Of a stretch of DNA of 64,000 bases, positions 1-11,196 are shown piece after piece. Positions within the stretch are counted from its first letter, which is position 1. Each line of letters begins with the position of its first letter. A program made the position numbers and the translations under genes. The stretch covers positions 62,001 through 126,000 of the forward strand of contig JBLWGC010000230.1 in assembly GCA_048772705.1 (NCBI GenBank). Direction: 5' to 3'. The notes under the pieces were generated by a model. The model was given only the letters and a program-made list of their open reading frames with translations. It made no database searches and was not told where the DNA came from. Source of the stretch: Leidyana gryllorum EB-2025a. Taxonomy: Eukaryota; Apicomplexa.

Positions 1-589
1 ACTGCCTTTGAATGGACCGAAATACTTTACTAAGGTTACTGAGATCTCGCGCTGTTGCACGAGACGCATTGAGCATTACGCGATGCTGTTTCGGATCCGT
101 TGACTCTTGAGCAGCCGTACTCAGCTGCCTGATTGAAGCTTCTTGCTCCCTAATACTGGCTGTGATCACGTTGGCCATGGCTGCCAGCGGCTGCGCCTCA
201 ATGTTGGAATCGAACAAACTCATCATTTGTCTCCTCAATGCTCGTTGGTAGTTCTGCACTGTTAGCCATACGTGTATTACCAACGAGACACACGCGCACA
301 AACCACGCAATCACTCACACTGTTCTTTCAGTCGCTCGGTCCCACATGTGATCGTGTCCAGGTGATACATCCATTCCTGCGGCTGAACTGACGTCAGTGG
401 CACAGATTCTTCCTGTGTGTCTCGAGCAGAAGTACTGCTGACGGGTCCCATCTCGATATCAGTCTGGTGTAGTAGCTGCTGCCTCAAGGGGGCGCGGGCA
501 GCGACACCGAATCGTTCCTGACGACGGCAGTAGTCATCCCTCAAGTGTTTGAAAGCCACAGTTCGATTGCGGGTAGGCAGGACACCCAT
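1..589 (-). CDS. Qa-SNARE, syntaxin-16/TLG2/SYP4 type (partial, 3' end outside window)
   Basis: Seen: the first exon reads down from 589 and begins MGVLPTRNRTVAFKHLRDDY. A GTGAGT-type donor lies near 311-318, and a second coding block (about 230 to 1) contains NVITASIREQEASIRQL. Known: syntaxin-16/TLG2 and plant SYP41-43 proteins begin with a TRNRT-x-x-F/Y-R motif, have a short 'EMG' segment, and then a helical region with heptads in the order seen here. They are trans-Golgi/endosomal SNAREs for retrograde fusion. The SNARE helix and C-terminal membrane anchor would lie left of the window. The exact splice phase of the single visible intron is not fixed: the best donor and acceptor give two candidate joins. 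It is divergent from the CCCH gene, with about 150 bp between start codons. Another Qa-SNARE class is possible but the N-terminus favours this one. Confidence 0.65.
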
Positions 590-741
590 TGCGTGGTTTT
601 GAGTGGGGTGGTTGGGGTTTAAAGGAGACGGTGTATCAAGGGTTTTATTTCATTGGATCATTATTGAATTGTGAATTCAGTACAAAGCTCATTCATTGAC
701 CATCTACTTCTGTTAGCTAGTTAGAACCGAAGTCTTTTGCA
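590..741. promoter_or_regulatory. Divergent promoter region between SNARE and CCCH genes
   Basis: About 150 bp separate the two opposite start codons, so both 5' UTRs and promoters must sit here. I see no TATA-like or repeated element that would define one. Confidence 0.4.
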
Positions 742-2160
742 ATGACTGGTCGAGGATTCCGATGTGGTAATGGCGAGATGGGCCGCAATGCCTCAGTGAT
801 CCTGCCAGCGGAACACAGACGAGTCGAAGCCCCTACAAGTTGCGACAAAGTATCGCAACGCCGGCCAGCAAATATTCCTGCTCGGAGGCGCAGACCTGCG
901 CCGGGCGGTTCATTGACGCTCTCCAGCCCCACGGCATTGTTGAGCAGCGCGCCTGAATGGCAAGCTCAGTTCTACAAGACCAAGTTATGCCCCTTCTATG
1001 TTCGAGACATTCCGGATGCGCTGACAGCGCAGCAAGCAGCGGCTCAGTTCGGTCACAATGTTGGCAGTGCTAGTGGCGTTTGCATGAACAGGGACAATTG
1101 TCGATTTGCCCATTCCTTCGAAGAGCTGCGTCCCCTGCCTGACCTGCGCAAGACGAAGCTCTGCAGCTCATACACAAAGAAGACCCCCTGCAAGAACCCC
1201 AAGTGTCCTTTCGCTCACTCACCCAACGAGCTTCGGACATCTTCGTCGGTATTCTACAAGGTCACCCTCTGCAATTTTTACAAGAACGGACGGTGTTGGA
1301 ATGGATCCAATTGTCGCTTCGCTCACGGCAACGAGGAGCTTCGCAGTGCGGATCAGGCTCCATCCGACGAGGACGACGAGCTCGTCTCTACCACCACCAC
1401 CTCCACCCGAACCAAGAAAGCCCGTCGGCCCTGCGCTCGAGACAAATCTGACGGTTTGCTCCCAACGCCGGCTGAATCCACTCGCATTCCATATGAAAAG
1501 CCGTTGCACAAAGTTCGCACTGCGGCCTCCACCACATCGAATTCTGCTACCACTACTCCCCCTGGGACAGCTCCCCAAACCCAAGTACCCCCATCCAACT
1601 ATTCCGACACGGAAACCCTGATATCGCTTGTAACGCAGAAACTACTCGAACCTCAGCTGCCTGCGGACACTACCTTTGACGCTCCGACCGAATCGATCCC
1701 ACCTGGCTTCTCCGAAGCTCCATTGACTCCCTCTTCATTGAATGTTGATGCTGAGACCCTAATGTCATTCATATTGGCCGCTACAAACAATCCCGCGGAG
1801 AAAGAAGCTTACGTACCGCCGAACACTGGCCTTTATCCATCGCAGAGTCACTATCAGACAACTGCGCGCCCAACATCCGAACCCCCCCAATCATTGTATG
1901 AACCGGCTGAGGACGCCCTGTACCCAAGTACATTTGCACCGCACACGGCACATAACATTCACATGCCCGAGATGGTGGTGCCTGCCCCGCCTCCTCCTCC
2001 CGAAACTTTCCCCGTTATCAATGGACCGGCTTGCTCATTCGTACCTGATGGACCGGAGGGCGCAGATTACGATGATAATGCCGAAGATCCCGCTGTACAG
2101 CTACTCATCATGACTCTTCTGCAGGGTTTGAGCATTGATGAGCCACAACCCTTTGTTTGA
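742..2160 (+). CDS. CCCH zinc-finger protein with three fingers, likely RNA-binding
   Basis: Intronless 472-residue protein. Three CCCH fingers lie at about residues 80-195, each introduced by a K-x-x-L-C segment and closed by FAH. Finger 2 is C-x8-C-x4-C-x3-H and finger 3 is C-x7-C-x5-C-x3-H. Finger 1 has 30 residues between its first two cysteines (C-x30-C-x5-C-x3-H), far more than the usual 7-9. The rest is a Ser/Thr/Pro-rich, probably disordered tail with a PPPPPP stretch near the end. Proteins with KTKLC-type CCCH fingers bind AU-rich or other single-stranded RNA and regulate mRNA stability or translation; target and role here are not predictable. ATG 742 is the first in frame after the divergent promoter region. 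Confidence 0.85.
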   Translation: MTGRGFRCGNGEMGRNASVILPAEHRRVEAPTSCDKVSQRRPANIPARRRRPAPGGSLTLSSPTALLSSAPEWQAQFYKTKLCPFYVRDIPDALTAQQAAAQFGHNVGSASGVCMNRDNCRFAHSFEELRPLPDLRKTKLCSSYTKKTPCKNPKCPFAHSPNELRTSSSVFYKVTLCNFYKNGRCWNGSNCRFAHGNEELRSADQAPSDEDDELVSTTTTSTRTKKARRPCARDKSDGLLPTPAESTRIPYEKPLHKVRTAASTTSNSATTTPPGTAPQTQVPPSNYSDTETLISLVTQKLLEPQLPADTTFDAPTESIPPGFSEAPLTPSSLNVDAETLMSFILAATNNPAEKEAYVPPNTGLYPSQSHYQTTARPTSEPPQSLYEPAEDALYPSTFAPHTAHNIHMPEMVVPAPPPPPETFPVINGPACSFVPDGPEGADYDDNAEDPAVQLLIMTLLQGLSIDEPQPFV

Positions 2161-2895
2161 CAATGATTTAGGTGCAAGTTGCGTACCCATTTGCATTGTG
2201 CCTTGAGTAGGTTAGACAAGCGCGAGCGCGCGTTAAAAAGAATTCGTCCAGTCTAAAACCAAATCAGACTGTCGAATAGGCGCTGAGCTATGTCATACCA
2301 CTCAGAATCGTAGAGATACAGAGAGACGGCCGGCCGACAAACAGACCGAATTCAGTAGCAACAAATTACTGCCAGTACTTCTATTCGAGGTGTACACAAT
2401 GAACTTCACCATCACCACTCTATTTGAGTCCCTTTTCCTTCTAATGGCTAGATACTACCTTGGCTCCAATGTGACTAATACAGATCTATCGGTCTGTTGT
2501 GCTGGCATTGTGATTACCCACGTGGCAGCTTTCGTTGGCCACGCAACTGACTCCTACCAGTCCCTGTTACCAATGGCGTCCAAGACCGAAGACCCATATT
2601 CTTCCACTCTGTTCCCTGAGTGGCAGCCCGCCAATTGATACCTCAATTCGACTATGTGGTGTAATTTGAGTTGAATGCGAATGATTGACCTCCCTTCAAT
2701 GAAGATCCAATACTGCTGCTCACTGCCCCTTTGGAGCAACTGCAGAACTCCTCCGACACTTTCTATGGCATCGGAAGATTCTGCCACTTGGAGTCATGTC
2801 AATGAGGATCGAATAGATAAAGATCAACACATGTGCTAGCTAGACTATTGCGTTAAACAAGCTAAATCAGCAGCCTTTTGCTTTTCCAGGGCTCA
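2161..2895. other. Intergenic stretch with one weak ORF
   Basis: About 735 bp between the CCCH stop and the 3' end of the next minus-strand gene. It holds a CG-alternating stretch near 2219-2234 and one weak plus-strand ORF (2399-2638, listed separately). I see no RNA gene or repeat. Confidence 0.5.
2399..2638 (+). CDS. Small hydrophobic ORF, doubtful
   Basis: 79 codons starting MNFTITTLFESLFLLMARYY. Two hydrophobic stretches (about residues 5-20 and 33-50) could be a signal or membrane segments, and the tail is polar. It is unusual to find a long open frame in an otherwise non-coding gap, but there is no family resemblance and no splice support. It may be a small secreted or membrane protein or chance. 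Confidence 0.25.
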   Translation: MNFTITTLFESLFLLMARYYLGSNVTNTDLSVCCAGIVITHVAAFVGHATDSYQSLLPMASKTEDPYSSTLFPEWQPAN

Positions 2896-3843
2896 TCAAA
2901 ACTCGGCTTCCAGATGTAAAATCTGAGGTCGGCGCACCAATCTGATCAGCACTCCATCCCCAGTACGCACAACATCCTCTGCCGTGTCTCCAAGATCGGT
3001 GTGTTCCTCTTCTTGCTCTACCGTCAAGGGCGAATTCCACGCTTGAATTCGTCCCACCATAGACGTCAGGACGTCGTTTAGCGACTCAGTCGCAGGGTTC
3101 AGGGTGTGGACGAAGTCGTGTGGTTGCTTCAAGCTGTCCACATTGAACGCTTTCCATTCTCTGACACCCGGGTGTGTGCCGTCGATCAGCAAGGTCAAAA
3201 TATAGATTCTGTGGGCCGTTGCGATTTGATGGATCATTCGAGGTTCCAAAGGCGCATATTGTCCACAGAATTCGCTTATCCTATGAAACAACTTTTCAAA
3301 GGTGCGCGGTTGTTTGGAGTGTGGCAGGTCCGACACGGCAGGTAGATGTGAAGTTAGCAGCACAAGGATTCTTGTATAGAATTCGTCATTATTTGAGTTA
3401 CCAAAGTCGAGGATACTATCGTAAAGCGCGTTGGATGCGAATGTTGGATCGCTACCAACCAGTTCCGTCAAGTGTAGCATGTGCTCAGCCAAAGTTGAGC
3501 GATTATTGTTCTCAGACACAGAACCCTCGCAGACCATTCGACTTTCAACACAAGCGCCGTCGGTTCCGCCCTCCGCTGGGAAGCTCTGAAGGGTGACTTT
3601 CTTGACATCCAACCCTTCCAGAGGTAGCTCAGTCTGATCCACAAACTGACCCTTCAAGTAGTCAACGACATCTTTAGATCTTTCTGCCAGCAGTACCAGA
3701 TCGATCGGGGCATGCTGAGCCCCCGCGAAGTCTGAAGATGGGGCTCTGGCCCAGTATGGCAGTTGTGCATGGGCAAAGCTCAAAAGTGAGAAAATGAAGA
3801 TGGCCACCATGCCAAAAATGATTGAATGTAGTGATCTGCCCAT
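2896..3843 (-). CDS. Secreted protein with a divergent VWA-like domain
   Basis: The frame is open from 4014, but the ATG at 3843 is preferred because it gives a clean signal peptide (hydrophobic core VAIFIFSLLSFAHA, cleavage after AHA). The longer form would bury that signal and overlap the divergent neighbour. The mature part of about 290 residues has the order expected of a VWA/integrin-I-like fold: IDLVLLAERSKD (strand 1 with the first metal-site region), ASNALYDSILDFG, then RILVLLTSHLP and YILTLLID as core strands. The canonical D-x-S-x-S motif is not intact (the equivalent reads AERSKD), so metal binding is doubtful. Role is unknown; secreted VWA proteins often act in adhesion. The VWA assignment is inference from strand order and motifs only. 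Confidence 0.55.
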   Translation of the reverse strand: MGRSLHSIIFGMVAIFIFSLLSFAHAQLPYWARAPSSDFAGAQHAPIDLVLLAERSKDVVDYLKGQFVDQTELPLEGLDVKKVTLQSFPAEGGTDGACVESRMVCEGSVSENNNRSTLAEHMLHLTELVGSDPTFASNALYDSILDFGNSNNDEFYTRILVLLTSHLPAVSDLPHSKQPRTFEKLFHRISEFCGQYAPLEPRMIHQIATAHRIYILTLLIDGTHPGVREWKAFNVDSLKQPHDFVHTLNPATESLNDVLTSMVGRIQAWNSPLTVEQEEEHTDLGDTAEDVVRTGDGVLIRLVRRPQILHLEAEF

Positions 3844-3988
3844 CCAATACAAGTTGGTGCCTCTACAATTTGTCGCTACGGTACCCCACATTGATGACAC
3901 CCACAAAGGTCGACGGAATCTGTCTATTACTGGCAAGCTGAGTCCCAGTAATGCCAACGCATGTCCCGCACAACAAGCCAAAGCGAAT
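3844..3988. promoter_or_regulatory. Divergent promoter region
   Basis: 145 bp between the preferred starts of the minus-strand VWA-like gene (3843) and the plus-strand unknown (3989). Both frames stay open across part of it, so it could be shorter if upstream starts are used. Confidence 0.35.
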
Positions 3989-5872
3989 ATGGAAGATCCA
4001 TATGGCCACTTCAACGTAGCTAACGACTATCTGTCGAGCTCGAATCTCACAACTTCAGCTGATAGCGAGGACACCGGGAGTCCTCTCCGCCACGCAATCG
4101 CGCTACGCCAAAACCACACACGCCTCCTATCAAACTTGCAACGCGAATGGGATGCAAGTGGAAGAAGAGGTAAGACATCACTGTTTCGTCTCTATGGATG
4201 CGGTCATCGTCCAGATTTGACTCTGTACACTTGGATTGAGCTCGATCGCCGCCTGCGCGAGGCTGAAGGTGAGACTCAACAGACACACTTTCTTTTAAAG
4301 GGCTAGCACGAATTGACAGGTCTCGGAGGCTGGTCAGGCCCCCCTGCGCTACGAGCGGCAGAAGCTTGGCACCGGATCGGTTGGTACCTGATGACTCTGT
4401 TATTCAAAAAGTCGGGAAAAGAAGCTGAAGAAGGCGGGGTCTTTCAACCGGCCAGTTACCCCTTGCTCCTGACTACTTTAGAGAAGCTGTATAGCTGCTA
4501 CCCTCAGATGACCTGTTTCTTAATGCCCATTCCGGTGCCTTTGGCACCGGAGAGGGTATCCACCTCGTCCAACGACTCTGCGATTAAGTCTTTTGCTTCC
4601 CGCGGCCCTCTCGCGTGGCTTCATCGGATTACACTACCACTGAATCCCGACTTGAAGACGTGTGTGTTGTGTTCTCATGGTACTGTACGGTGTCTCAAAG
4701 ACGATTCTGTTAAATTGCTGTTCACCAAGCACCTGGGTGTTCTGAGTCGACACATCGATCTGTTTGCCAGGGCCAAGGAAACTCCTCCATACGGCGGTGA
4801 TCTCTACACCCGATTTGTCGCTCACTTTGTGCTGCCATGGGTCTCAGAACGAGACATATCCAGTCTTTTCATTGGGAACGGTAGTGAGAAATACCAAGGC
4901 GTAGCGGAGGAGACACTGCACGCGATTTATGGTCTTTTGGAGGACTCGATTCGATACCTTAACCTATGGGCGGTCTTCTCGCCTTATCGCTCGGGATTGG
5001 CAGTGGACTATCCCTCTCTGCTGACCACGGTTCCGGTGACGTTGACAAACGCGCAAAGTGTGGACGGTTTGTTACCGCACCTGAGCGAGTTGGACGGGGT
5101 TCCCGCAGTGGACACCGCTGTTTGGATGTTGCTGCACTATGCCGTACTGATATGTTTCACTGCCTTCCGTCGCGGTTACGACATCAGTGCGAGGACAAAG
5201 TCCTATTTGGATTTGAAAGCGTATGCTTATGCTGACCCGCGTCAAGTGGCAGCCGTGCACAATCAAATTTGCAACTGGGCTACACGTCAACTGCTTTGTA
5301 CGCGCGTATTGCAGGCTCTCAGCGAGACGAACGGCACGACAGTAGACTCGGCAGCGTCGTTTCTGTGGACTTTCGGTCCGTCGGCCGAGGTGCGAGGGTC
5401 GTTGCGAGACGACAGATTATTGTACCAGAAAGGAAAGTATCGTTTCTGTACGCATCCTGTACATCGTCAGAAACGAGACATGGGCAGTCCCATCTACCGC
5501 GTACAGCCAGCATTAGCTCACAGCTTGTTTTCGAGTTCACGTTTCAATCGCGATCTGTGTGGTCGAATGCTGTGGGTACCTCAAAATGAGGTAAAGGACT
5601 GGCGTCAGACTCTCTTGTTCGCTTGGACTGACCGGGTTTTGAAGTTGGCAGAGTTGCATCAGGTGGTGGACTCATCAGCCGTGAATGAGTGCGTCACTGA
5701 TTTGGTCATGAGGGCCCAGCAGGTTATCACTGACCGAATCCAGTGGTTCGAAGGTACATATTCGCGAGAGTGCCAGAAACTGGTCCGAGGGATGCAGCCA
5801 GGAGCGTCGGCGCCGACTGGAATGCTACTTTTCGAACCAGCAGTGATAGCTATTATGGGATTGACAGTGTAG
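3989..5872 (+). CDS. Unrecognised protein, about 600 aa, two exons
   Basis: Exon 1 is 3989-4268. The intron at 4269-4319 (GTGAGA...GACAG, 51 nt) joins in phase to a long second exon ending at 5872. The start at 3989 (MEDPYGHFN) is chosen because the upstream open frame runs into the divergent gene. The protein is mostly helical in composition, with Leu/Trp/Tyr-rich stretches and no signal peptide or clear membrane segment. Conspicuous segments are RIGWYLMTLLFKKSGKE and a C-terminal block around WVPQNEVKDWRQTLLFAW. I recognise no family. The next gene starts 18 bp after the stop. Confidence 0.7.
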
Positions 5873-5890
5873 ATAGCTAGTTTTTGTGGT

Positions 5891-8800
5891 ATGGCCTCAA
5901 AACTGCCCCCTCCCCTCCCACACTCGTGGCTGGTACACCGAATCCCTTGTGCTGTGCTCACAGAGAGGATATGTACATACCTAGACTTGATCGCCATTTC
6001 TCGTCTATCTTCCACCTGCCGCGACTTACGACTTCTGGTGAGGACAGGGGCTATCGAAACGCTCCGCAATTTGGCTCCTCCATCTCCACCTCCCAAGTAT
6101 CTGCCTCTACTTGCTGATGACCTGTTGGCCGATTGCCTCTTGCACAGGCAAGGACTGCCTAGCGCTCTACGCCACCGCTTCCTGGCGCGTGCGATCCGAC
6201 TGGCTACGAATTTCAGTATATCTGTTGCCAAGGAACTCCGGGTGCGGTCGACGGTCGAGTTGCCGCCAGATTCCCGCATCCGCTTCGTGGTCCCCTTCAA
6301 AGCACCCGAAGAGGCTCCGAACTTTAGCGGTCTGTGCACCTTTGCCGAGCGAATCCGAGAAGCGCTGATAGAGAATCCCCCCTCCAGCGTTGTCGGTCGC
6401 AATGAACGGTTCCTGGCCTTCCTGCTGGAAGACAGCAGCTCGGCGGAGAGCGAAGGAGAGGAACATGCCTCCGTTCCCTCGAGTGGTGACTCTGTGCCGA
6501 CTCGCGGCAAAGGGGCCCGCAAGGGTTCCATTGCTTCGGCTTATGGCCTCGACGTCCCTGCAATCCGACGCTTACGTCAGGATCGTCTGGAGGAGCTAGC
6601 GGACTCTCCAGAGCCGTGCCCCAGACGTCAGAAATGCTCCAAACGCGATTTGGCCGAGTGGGCAAGAATGTTTGAATTGTCAAGCCGTTTATGCGGCAAT
6701 CATCTCGGTCTCACTGATAATGCCGAAAATCCACCCCCCTCACACCACATACCCTTAGCGGATGCTATATTCGACTATTTGCGTGACTCTGAAAAGATCT
6801 GGATGGAAGATTCACTCGAAGACGAGATCCAAAGAGACATCAACCGAACCCTCCCTCAACACTTCTTGTAAGCATTAGATTGTCAACCAGGGATCGGTTC
6901 TCTTATCGGAAACACATCCAGATTTCGAGCCGGAGCCGAGACGGAGCTGAAAAAAGCGCTCTTTCATGTTTTACGAGCTGTGGGTGAGTCTTGATACCTC
7001 CGCGAGAGTATTTGTGGTTACAATAATGTCTGTCTCTCGATAGCTATCCTCGAGCCGGGGATGGGGTATTGCCAAGGCATGAATTTCATTGCTGGTGTTC
7101 TATTAATAGAAACTCTGTGTCCAGCGACAGCCTTCTGGGGTTTGCTCGCTATGATCCGACAGCAGAACTTCAGTGGTCTATTCTGCCCTGGGGTTCCTGC
7201 GCTCCGGGTGAAATTGATGCAGTTTCGACGCCTCAGTGCCGATTTGTTGCCAACGGCATTCAAGTCATTGAATCGATTGTCTCTCAGTACAGATCTGGTT
7301 GGACATCAATGTTTTGTCACTGCCTTCGCCTATTTCTTGCATCCCACCGTCCTCATCCGTTTCTGGGATCTATTTTTCCGGACTGGTTGGAAAGTCATGA
7401 TGACATTAGCCATCGTAGTCCTGAAGCTGTTAGAACCGAGTTTATCCGAATGTGAAGATGCGGAAGCCGCCCTGAAGCTGATGCAGGTAGGCAGTGAATG
7501 GAAATAAGAGCTATCGCGACCCTCAGACGTTCCGAATGGACATGTCGAAAATCAGTCTGGACTCCACTAAGGGTGCAGAGCTCTTCGACCGTTTGAAACG
7601 ATGTTATGCGGAGTACAGTCCTTACGTTACTTCTGCTAAATTACAACATCATGCGTTGGAGCAGTTCATATCCACCCTCCGCGTAGGTGATATTCGAAAT
7701 GTTTGTGATTCTCCACGCAGCTAGCGATACACAACATGCAATTGCCTGTGATCTCCTCGAGTGATCGACCGCGAGTGGATCGAGAGAAAGACAGGCCGCC
7801 GCCACCGGAACAGAGTGACGTTGCGTCCAGACCAACTGACTCTATGGCAACTGTAACGGAACCCGTGCGCAATGTGGTGGAGCAGCAATCAGATCGGGTT
7901 CAGCCGCCTTTCATTTTGGTTCCACGATTCCCCATGAAGCCGAGTCGTCGTGCTCTTCGGGAAGAAGACATCAATGCAATAATCATCAATTATGTGACAC
8001 CCAAGACGTCAACTTGTTTCGAGCTGTTGCCGTCCGAGAGTTCCACTCTCGCCCCACCGAGTATCGAAGAAGCGGCAACAACACCCGTGGCTACCACAAC
8101 CGCCGCCTCAACTGGTGATGACCCTGTCCCAGCGGCACAGCCCAACGGTGCCTCAGGTGGCCTCGGAGTGAGCTGGAGCCTACTTGCCTCCAGCCAGACG
8201 CCCGCTGATCATCATAAATTGAGTCTGGTCCGGGGACGTGGAACTCTACCTTTGAATGGCTTCTATGTACTCATTGACGTGCGTATGTATATGTCAGAGA
8301 GCCACCGTATTAGTGAGCGAGATCCCATAACGGAGTATCTCTATCCTCAACAAGCTGTTAAAGTACCTGAGTCTGATTTAATCTCTTTGTGTCAAACAGG
8401 CGCGGTCTCACACCTGGCAGCCTTCTTAGAACGAGATGATCTCCGCCTAAGAATACGGCAACCTGATCCAATGCCCAAAGAGATCACTCCAGAAGAGGAA
8501 ACAGCCTGGAAATGTCGCAAAGGCGCCTCCAGTTTGCTAAATTGGATTCGCATCCACAACCAACAAGTCGAAGGAGAAGAACATCGTAGAGCCGTCGGGC
8601 GCGGAGGCTTTGTGATCGCCCCCCTCCGAGCAGTGATCCAAACAAAGATCAATTTCGATATGCAGGAAATGCAAGTAGGGCTACTTGGGTCAATCAGAGG
8701 TTTCTCTACATTCCCTCTCTTTGCAGCTCGGACAGGACCGCGAGATATTTGAGGACAAAATAATGAGCATTGGACGTCATTTGACCAACAAGATGAAAGA

Positions 8801-9870
8801 ATTGGAGAGGTGGACCCAAAAGCGCGATGCAATGGCCTCAACACTCTCACGTCTCGAAAAGGAAAAGAAAGCCCTGGTACGACGCTTCTACATACACACC
8901 TTCCCTCACGCTGTTCAACCCGCCCCGCACACTACTTCCCTTTCGCAGATGAGGGAGCTGCATGGAACAGTAGTCTCTCCTCTCGAGTTAACACGTGCAA
9001 CTGTAAGCAATGGCGAAAGCGACTCTCTGTGGTCCAGGATGGTGAATGGACTATGGGGCTGGTCCTCAGCGCGTGGAGAATCAGCTTCTCGAGGGGGTGG
9101 AGATGGGTCAATGACCACCGCTGCACATGCAGGTCCGAAATCCCCCCCTGTTGTGAGTACCCCCAGCCCTGAAGTTGAGGTGGGTGGCGAGGTCAGCGGC
9201 GAGGAACGAGCTGAAGAGGCACCGCCTCCCTTGGATTCCAAGCCGCGTACAAGCAGCTCTGTTGGGTCGAGTAAATCGGTGAAGTTCTTGCTGGAGAATG
9301 ACAGCCCTGATGCCTGTATTCTGACTCCAGGCGAGGTCATCACGCCGCCGGCCGTTCCATCGAGAACCGATAGTCAGCCGCCACAACGGAAAAGGTCAAG
9401 TGCATCGCAGCCTGATAAATCGAGGACTATTGCGCGTGTTGAGAAACGTCTGAGAAATGTCGAGCGAACTTATGCGGCTCAACGCAACCGCTTGAATGAG
9501 ATGACATCGTAGGTGAAACGCTGATTTTCTCTAGAAAAGGTGCCATCATAGCCGTTTGATGCTTTTGGAGGATGCAATCAGAGAAGCAAAGGAGATCAAA
9601 GAGACTCTGCTCATGTCCTACCATGAGCTGGCGACTCGACAAGAGCGGGAGGAGATCGCCATGGTTGAAGAAACTTTGAGGACATCCTGCGACTGGGCTA
9701 ATGAGTCCTTGCCGTTTGCCCTCTTGAGAATTGCGGGGGCTTTGAATGAAGAGTTCTTGAGTACGCACCTCCTGATGGAAATCCCAGATCTGTATTCTGA
9801 GCTCATATCGCTTCCCCTCTTCTGGCCACAGTTCAAACAGCTTTTTCTGCAATGCCCCCGTGGCGGATGA
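5891..9870 (+). CDS. F-box plus TBC (Rab-GAP) domain fusion protein with coiled-coil tail
   Basis: One gene by in-phase splicing. Introns: 6868-6921, 6984-7043, 7487-7526, 7683-7720, 8675-8726, probably 8877-8948 (stop-free, 72 nt), and about 9509-9539. The N-terminus (about residues 5-60) reads as an F-box (IPCAVLTERICTYLDLIAIS..STCRDL). A disordered acidic/basic linker follows, then the TBC domain from about residue 300: the arginine-finger motif IQRDINRTLPQHF and the glutamine-finger motif GYCQGMNF are both intact, so Rab-GTPase-activating function is plausible. The remaining C-terminal half is Pro/Ser/Thr-rich with coiled coils (KIMSIGRHLTNKMKELERW and the region before 9512). Known: TBC domains inactivate Rabs by a dual-finger mechanism; F-boxes recruit Skp1/SCF. 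The fusion suggests ubiquitin-linked control of a Rab-GAP, which is inference. The join at 9509-9539 (31 nt) is the least certain. Confidence 0.75.
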
Positions 9871-9890
9871 CCGCCATAAGTATTGGCCGC

Positions 9891-11191
9891 TCAGTGCGGA
9901 GTGGTGCGTGGCACGAACGGAGTAGCAAAGGGGGATAGCCGAAACTTTGGGCGGGCCTCCATGCACCGGTCTATCCAGTCCATCTTCCTGCCAGTTATCT
10001 CTGACATCGTCTTGACCCACAGTGCTTCCTGGTCAGGATCTCCAACCAGCCAGTCACGAATGACATTCACGAAGCGGTAGAACAATAGCCGTGGGCCACG
10101 ACCTTCGTACCAGTTAGCAGTCTCACTGACATTGTGCGTCCGCAACACCGCTTCTGCGAAGATCAGCGTGGCACCCCACAAGCTCAGGGTGCGAACCAAG
10201 CCTGGGTACCCGGCCATTAATGCCACAACGTCGGCTAAGCCCGAGCTAAGTGTGTTAGAGGGTGTATCAGCCAACCTGCACCACCACAATATGCTTTGGC
10301 CTCATTGGCAAGAGTGCTTACGCCCACAATATAGAATCTATCTCTTTCCTAATCGCTAAGCATCTATCAGGATCGTCCTTGACGTCGCTGCCGCTCTCCT
10401 GAATGTCCTGCAGAGCCTCTGTCAAGGCAGGGAAATCATTGATTTGGATTCCGGCCAAGAGGCATCGGAAGCTGATCAAGGGAAGCAGAGGGCTCGCACA
10501 GTACGGCGGAGGGCACATTCGCCGGGCAACCTCACGCCATGGTTCCTCCTGCACTCCCAAGGGGCCTTTGAGAGGTGATCGAAACGTTTGCAGATATGTC
10601 CCACGGGAGACACCCGGTAAAGGATGCGGATCTTTGCATGCCAGCAAGCGGTCATCCGACTGAAGATGAGGATCGTACATGACAGACATGCGGCTTGACT
10701 CTTGGCGGCACCATCCAATGAGCTCCCCTTCACTACTACTATCCATTGGACCATTTGGACTGGGCATGGCCGAGTCATTTTGAAACTCAGATTGTAGTAA
10801 ATCAGTGTACAACAATTCCTTGCTGCCTGTGCGCCGAGATTCCTGCAAGGAGGATCGCACCAACTCCTCAACTGATGCTTCAGGAGGTGACCGCAGGGAC
10901 GGCATCAAATCAGCAGGAGGTGTGGTGTTCGCCTTCGAGAGGGACAGTAGAAACCCTATCGAGTAACGATAGCGAGCAGGCCGCTTCAGCACTTTGGTTG
11001 AAGAACTCTGTCGGGCTGACTGCGCTGGGGAGGACCGCAAAGGACCCTTCGAAAATCGGTATCGGCTGTCGAACATGTGTACTTACTTTCACGAGTGAAG
11101 GGAGGAGCCACACTGCCCCACATATGGCCGCGAGAGCCAGTGCAAGTATTGATTCCCACATCATCGAGTGATGCATGTCTAACAGTGTCAT
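9891..11191 (-). CDS. Unrecognised N-terminally membrane-anchored protein
   Basis: The start at 11191 gives one transmembrane or signal-anchor segment (about residues 12-33, with LALALAAICGAVWLL). An intron of about 39 nt (GTAAGT...CGAAG near 11050-11090) joins to a Ser/Pro-rich stretch. A second intron near 10255-10306 (GTAAGC...TGCAG) joins in phase to the C-terminal exon. The C-terminal 250 residues look folded (Leu/Trp-rich, containing WGATLIFAEAVLRTHN and RLLFYRFVNVIRDWL). No known family is recognised. Its start lies only 5 bp from the stop of the upstream KAR5-like gene on the same strand; a later in-frame ATG (MMWESILALAL) would also keep the anchor. The 3' end converges on the TBC gene with 20 bp between stops. 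Confidence 0.65.
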
Positions 11192-11196
11192 GCACC

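Noticed and set aside
3794-3988. Longer N-terminus for the plus-strand unknown protein, starting near 3794
   Set aside because: It would overlap the signal-peptide start of the divergent gene, and the residues in this stretch look non-coding.
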